In this document: piece after piece, positions 59,323 to 64,000 of the stretch | Numbering within the stretch: the first letter of the stretch is position 1 | How the letters are laid out: every line of letters begins with the position of its first letter | Origin: Tubulanus polymorphus | Lineage: Eukaryota; Nemertea; Palaeonemertea; Tubulaniformes; Tubulanidae | DNA: 64,000 bases | Direction of reading: 5' to 3' | NCBI RefSeq assembly: GCF_964204645.1 | Contig: NC_134032.1 | Location: forward strand, 16,120,775 to 16,184,774 | Notes under the pieces: generated by a model | The model's input: only the letters and a program-made list of their open reading frames with translations | Database searches by the model: none | What the model was told of the DNA's origin: nothing | Position numbers and translations under genes: made by a program

Positions 59323-60277
59323 TTAATTACGTATTCACATTGCGAGCTATGTGCTGATTTAATTGTTTTATGCCTTATTCTTATGCGATCATTAATTCAA
59401 AATATGATTCTTCATAATCTATTTTTCTAAATGTATGTTTCGTAATTAGATTAGACTCAACCGCCACCTAGCGTTCGGGCAATGAATTATATACATATAC
59501 ATGTATACGTATAGTTTCGGAACTAGCCGCCGGAGGGCGCCTCCTCCGCGAGAGGGCGCTCTTTACACATTCCAATCATTTTAATCACAATGAAAACGGT
59601 TAATCAATATCGATGTCACGTGACTGTGTGGTAGAATATACGAATCTTATTTATAGTTAAAACACGATTATTGTCCGTTTCAAATTCGGAGTTCTCTCGA
59701 TGCACGCGGTCTTTCAGCAGAGTAGATGAACATCCTTTTCTGATGGGACGAGTACTATTATTCCTCGCTTGCCAGAGACGACCGGCGTTTAAAAATATAA
59801 GCAACAATAAGAAACGTTTTGTTGTTATCATAAGAATTTATGTAAATTTATTCGCTATATTCGGACAGTTTTTTTATACACAAAGATTATATATACAACT
59901 TATACTGATGTGTGTGTGACAGTAATTCAGTTCCCCGCTGAATCTAGAGGCGTCACTGGTAAAAATAAACATACATTATTACACAAGGAAGGTATAGACT
60001 TAAATACAGCCGTGAAAACCAGTTAACTAAACAGCAATACGAGTCCATTGTAATGGAGAAAGAATCCACTTCCGGTTATGCTTATTTAACGGGATTCGTG
60101 ACCATTGTGTGAGTTATTTTACTTAAAACACAATTAATCCAAAAATGCCTTCAAAAACTATTATTTTTTGTCATCACATTTTGAACACAGGCGTTTAGCA
60201 ACCTACGTATCGATTCGCGGCGATAATTCCCCGGGTGGGTAAGTACTAGATTCGGTATCACAAAATCCGTTACGTCA

Positions 60278-60433
60278 TCACTTTTTGACGAGTGGCGATC
60301 GTTCTGTGTTGGATAATACCGGAAATGCGCTGTCGGTTTCATCCGTGTGCAGTACGTCATCGAGTTGCGAGTTCTTCGAGTGCCGTTTGGATTTCACGCC
60401 CCAGTACACGTAGAATATAAACGACATTACCGT
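60278..60433 (-). CDS. SLC18B1: SLC18B1-like last exon
   Basis: Acceptor ATATATCGCAG. Encodes the end of the last helix (TVMSFIFYVYW) and a cytosolic tail rich in D, S and K. A minus-strand AATAAA lies about 430 bp downstream (59847-59852). Confidence 0.8.
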   Translation of the reverse strand, partial: TVMSFIFYVYWGVKSKRHSKNSQLDDVLHTDETDSAFPVLSNTERSPLVKK

Positions 60434-63400
60434 CTGCGATATATACATCAAACGAAGGTCAAGGTTAAATTATAAAATGTGTAAAGTTTTACTTTACTCA
60501 AATAGTTTCTGGAATTTCAACAATGTTCAGAAATAAACACAAGATATTTCAGTAATTGCTGGAATTAAAAGTTCTTAAAATTGATTTGGTAAATCCTAAT
60601 GCGGGGACGGGCTACTATAACCTTGGGAAGTGGAGCATATTAATACATATTGTATATCAGGGCCGATGAGGAGTAAAAGGATTAGGATAACGGATTAATA
60701 TAGTTAATCACACGGATTAACTGGATTATGCTGCTACGGGTTACACAATACTGCCCGTATAAGTATTGATGTCAATTATGACAATGGTTGCCCCGACCTG
60801 CGTGGATTCGGTCGGTACAATATTCTGCCACCTAAACATTTCTAAAACCGATCTCATTACACACACTATTTATCTATCTTCTATAATCACAATAGCATTA
60901 ATGATCTTTAAATTCAATTAAGAAGCGATTCGTATTTATACTACGATATTAACCATTGATGAAACACCCGGAGACACCCGCAGTCCGTGAAACAGCCGGA
61001 GACACCCGAATTCCAAAATACTTAAGAAATATCAGTCCGAAATGTTTCTTTGAGCGTGTAGTTTATTCACTATTGTATCATATAATTACCCTGCAGTTCC
61101 CGCTGATTTTAAACTGTTCAGTTTTTTAACTGTTTTTATGTTGTATTTTACCCCTAGTTAGTATCACAATTTGTATCAAAGTTTCTCGGTAGATCATTAG
61201 TTTTGTCCTGAAGGCGATAACTCCTTGGATAAAGTCGAAACGTCGAATTGATTAATCATTAGCTCAAGGAAACATTTCAGACTGTTTTTTGTTTGTTTGT
61301 ATAATCTAGTTTAGATATATTTACCCAAGCCAACATTGCGAACGCTAGTACTGACGAGGCTTTCGGGAATCCAAGTTCATCAGCGAGATAACCGCCACCT
61401 ACCGGTCCTAGAAACGAACTACAAAACAAAAACAATACCCACTTCAGAAACAAGACGACGCGGCGCGGTACAAATAGCGATATTTTTTTATACATAGGAT
61501 TATCACATTGTCCTAGAATTTTAAGACCCTCACGACAATCAAATCCCCGTTATTCATCCCCCCCCCGGATATGGTGCCTTCTCACACCCTGACCCAGTAC
61601 TCTGGATTACTATAGTCCGATCATACACAACCCTAGTCCGATTAAATCTAGTCATTCAATCCATGTTTATGAAACTAAATCCAAAAATCTATTTGTTCGT
61701 GAAAGCTTCTCATTAAACACGTTATTCTTCTCTGCGTTACTACAGTTATAAGATAAAAACCCACTATCTACAGATTAAAAGAATTCAAAACCAAGAATTT
61801 ATTTATTCAATCTAAAATATATATAGAATACACGACGTTTCGATCTCACCCTAGAGATCATCGTCAGGTGTGTGGGTTTTTATCTTATTATCCGTTCATC
61901 ACGTTTGAGTGTGGTTATCGTTTTATAATGTACAAGCGCTTGTTTGTCAAAATTTCATTTTTCTAAATACTTTTGTGAACGTTATTCAAACGGGTTTCAA
62001 ATAATCACAAAGAATACGCCTTGAAATCTATTGATCTAGGTCGCGTTACACTTTCGTGTATATGAAATTAGCTCCTTAAGTAGATACACAATATCAATAA
62101 ACACACTTTCATGTGGAATATCGAACCGTTAGACATAAAACTGTAAAGGATCGCGATACAGGAGTTGATAGATATAAACATACACGTTCGACCAAATTTT
62201 GACGAGAGCTCGCTGTAAGAAGAGCCAACCCATGAAACTCGAAACCAGAGTCAATTAAACTTTCACTAACAGCACTAGCAGCAGCAGCAGCAGCAGCTGC
62301 TGCAGCGACAACAACTGAAGAGTATCTTCTATTCTTCAATTGTGTCATAATATACGCGACTTTGAAACTACGAGGGGGGGGGGTTAGTCTAATTCTCAAA
62401 CATGTCAAACACAACAGCAGCAGCGAAATTAAAATCTTACCCTAAATACACAAAACTATTGAAGTTTATATCCAACAACCAGACACGGACAGATAACTGA
62501 TTATTGCACACGATAAAGTCGATGTTAACAGCTGAACTGGACGTGTATCACTCACTATTACCCGTCAACACACCAACAATAATCATTCACAAATAATAAC
62601 AATTAAAATGTGAACGCGTCACTGAGCAGCAGCGTTGAGTTAGATTGTAAAATTACCAGGAACAATAGCAGCGCAGAACGGGACAGTATTTACAGCGGTA
62701 TGACTAACTAACCTGTACTGGGCGTGTAGGTTACCGCGCGTCTCGCTGAAACAAGTCAGGACGAATCGGGGCGGGCTGGGCCAGGGATAACACACATATA
62801 GGACCAACTTATAGAATATTCTGGTAAACGGGATCTCACACCCAGGATATTGCCCCAATCCACCAGCCTGCCCAGGACATTGCCCTCACGACAGTCCGTG
62901 GTTTGTTTGATCGCTACCCCCGGGCTAGCGCCACAAGCGCCGCCACCGGGACATTACTGTATCACGAAGACGTGGACACCATGAGAACCTCGGTAACATC
63001 GATGCTCCGCGGGGAACTACTTACCCTAACGAAAAACAGGAATTAAATAGTCCACTCGTTAAACCGTACGTTTCGAAATTATCGGGGAATTTTGCCAAAG
63101 TCCTGAAAAAAGCGAAACAAAAATAAATAAATTTCATAAACAGTTTCAGCTGCGATAATTAAGGAACAGTTAAAAGCCTTACTTACAACAGGGCGATGAT
63201 TTTGAACTTACCAGGCAGAGATCAATAATTCGGCGAGTGTGGGCACTAGGGCAGCTCCTACAAACATGCCTAATATACCCAGAGAAAACAAATACAACCA
63301 CAACTTCTCACTGTAAATAGAATAAACGTCACATTTTAACATTTAGCTTTCAGCTTCAACTGGGTCGCTTGGACACTGACATTGTAAATTGAAATATGAA

Positions 63401-63518
63401 AATTGAAATGGTATTTAAATGGTGTTCGACTATTATTATATTATGGTTATTGTAACCTGATTTATATAAAGCGCTGTGATTATTCTATAGCAATATAAAC
63501 AAACAAATATAAATCATT

Positions 63519-63575
<57 letters not shown>

Positions 63576-63583
63576 ATTATAAA

Positions 63584-63635
<52 letters not shown>

Positions 63636-63643
63636 ATTATAAA

Positions 63644-63710
<67 letters not shown>

Positions 63711-63718
63711 ATTATAAA

Positions 63719-63767
<49 letters not shown>

Positions 63768-64000
63768 CATTTGTAATTTCAAAAACTTTGATTAATAAAA
63801 GATTTCTCTGAATGAATTTCTAATCGACGGGTCCCCCTAGCAACGACTGTCAGACATGAACATCTACTAACGATGATAATCATAACAATAATAATAATTA
63901 TTATAATTTACTTACGTCGGTAAAAATGGTAGATAATTAGAGGGTCCTAACAGAAGGTACGAAATGCTTATAGCTACATTTCCGAGTAGCATTAAATGTA
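60278..64000 (-). CDS. SLC18B1: SLC18B1-like major-facilitator transporter, C-terminal part (partial gene)
   Basis: Minus-strand exons: 63916-64000 (cut by the right edge), 63212-63310, 61325-61418, 60278-60433 (stop TGA 60278-60280); all GT-AG and in phase. Encoded: HLMLLGNVAISISYLLLGP; EKLWLYLFSLGILGMFVGAA and VPTLAELLISAC; SFLGPVGGGYLADELGFPKA; TVMSFIFYVYWGVKSKRHSK, then a polar tail ending ERSPLVKK. The LxxLGN...LLLGP, VPTxxE and GPxxGGxLxxxxGF motifs are those of the SLC18B1 branch of the MFS (vesicular polyamine transporter, a proton antiporter of synaptic-type vesicles in vertebrates). Compared with the family, about 25 residues between VPTLAELLISA and FLGP are missing. The exons that flank the gap join in frame (TG|T), so either an exon with phase 2 on both sides was missed or the protein is shortened. 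Other MFS members cannot be fully ruled out. Confidence 0.8.
61325..61418 (-). CDS. SLC18B1: SLC18B1-like exon with the GPVGGG motif
   Basis: Acceptor TGTTTTGTAG, donor GTAAAT. 94 nt; FLGPVGGGYLADELGFPKAS and the start of the last helix. Confidence 0.82.
61745..61910 (-). mobile_element. Foldback element with a hammerhead-like core, second copy
   Basis: Shares with the 1090-1292 copy the segment AAGATAAAAACCCACTATCT, CAGATTAAAAGAATTCAAAA and the whole hammerhead core, then continues into a shared outer part (CCGTTCATCACGTTTGAGTG). It lies in an intron of the SLC18B1-like gene, in the sense direction for the ribozyme, since both are on the minus strand. Confidence 0.6.
61830..61871 (-). ncRNA. 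Hammerhead-ribozyme-like motif, second copy
   Basis: Minus strand: ACAC (stem I), CTGACGA, stem II GATCTC/GAGATC, CGAAA, CGTC, GTGT. The core is identical to the copy at 1198-1237 but stem I is one pair longer. Same caveat: helix III is only ACGU. Confidence 0.6.
63212..63310 (-). CDS. SLC18B1: SLC18B1-like exon with the VPTLAE motif
   Basis: Acceptor TCTATTTACAG, donor GTAAGT-like (GTAAG). 99 nt; one full helix (WLYLFSLGILGMFVGAALVP). Confidence 0.82.
63515..63768. repeat. (ATT)n microsatellite, about 250 bp
   Basis: Almost pure (ATT)n broken three times by ATAATTATAAAT at a regular distance of about 60-75 bp, so the array has itself been duplicated. It lies in an SLC18B1 intron and produces a false poly-Asn frame. 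Confidence 0.95.
63916..64000 (-). CDS. SLC18B1: SLC18B1-like exon, cut by the window edge
   Basis: Reads HLMLLGNVAISISYLLLGPS and NYLPFLP, ending AC|GTAAGT; joins to T|GAG AAG of the next exon as ...LPTEKLW. The upstream part of the gene is outside the window. Confidence 0.78.

Noticed and set aside
63480-63782. Poly-asparagine open frame
   Set aside because: Simple (ATT)n microsatellite within an intron.

Overview
The window is eukaryotic nuclear DNA from an animal. It is AT-rich and intron-rich, with GT-AG introns, microsatellites, minisatellites, foldback elements and tRNA-derived repeats. Gene content (SERINC, SLC18B1) and the style of the repeats suggest an invertebrate, perhaps a marine lophotrochozoan; that placement is inference. 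Less than 5% of the window codes for protein.

Layout. (1) 46-258, minus: first coding exon of an unrecognised gene that leaves the window to the left. (2) 259-5769: intergenic, with a foldback element carrying a hammerhead-ribozyme-like core, a tRNA-derived SINE, three minisatellites and a 176-bp palindrome. (3) 5770-16540, plus: a complete 13-exon SERINC gene (467 codons before the stop). Seven of its twelve introns are filled by minisatellites with different periods (18 to 64 bp). (4) 18.17-27.74 kb: a satellite block of 76-bp tRNA-like monomers interrupted by 12 copies of the same 176-bp palindrome and 3 copies of a second, 235-bp palindrome, with a higher-order repeat of about 3.4-3.6 kb. 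(5) 28-45.7 kb: no protein gene. Three head-to-tail 4.1-5.1-kb units each hold an exon-like segment with good splice sites on the minus strand, and 30.4-31.7 kb holds four further related exon-like segments. This looks like a repetitive, spliced, non-coding minus-strand locus. (6) 47407-59322, plus: a four-exon gene for a small secreted cysteine-rich protein that I do not recognise, with a 505-bp palindrome, retroposon tails and minisatellites in its introns. (7) 60278 to the right edge, minus: the 3' part of an SLC18B1-like (vesicular polyamine transporter family) gene, with a second hammerhead-bearing foldback element in one intron.

The protein genes do not form a pathway. SERINC and SLC18B1 are both multi-pass membrane proteins, but nothing here links them. 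The secreted-protein gene and the SLC18B1 gene converge, with candidate polyadenylation signals that would make their 3' UTRs overlap by about 100 bases. The most notable features are the hammerhead-like cores at two loci, the tRNA-sized satellite with embedded palindromes together with a possible founder copy 13 kb away, the minisatellite-filled SERINC introns, and the tandem minus-strand exon units.
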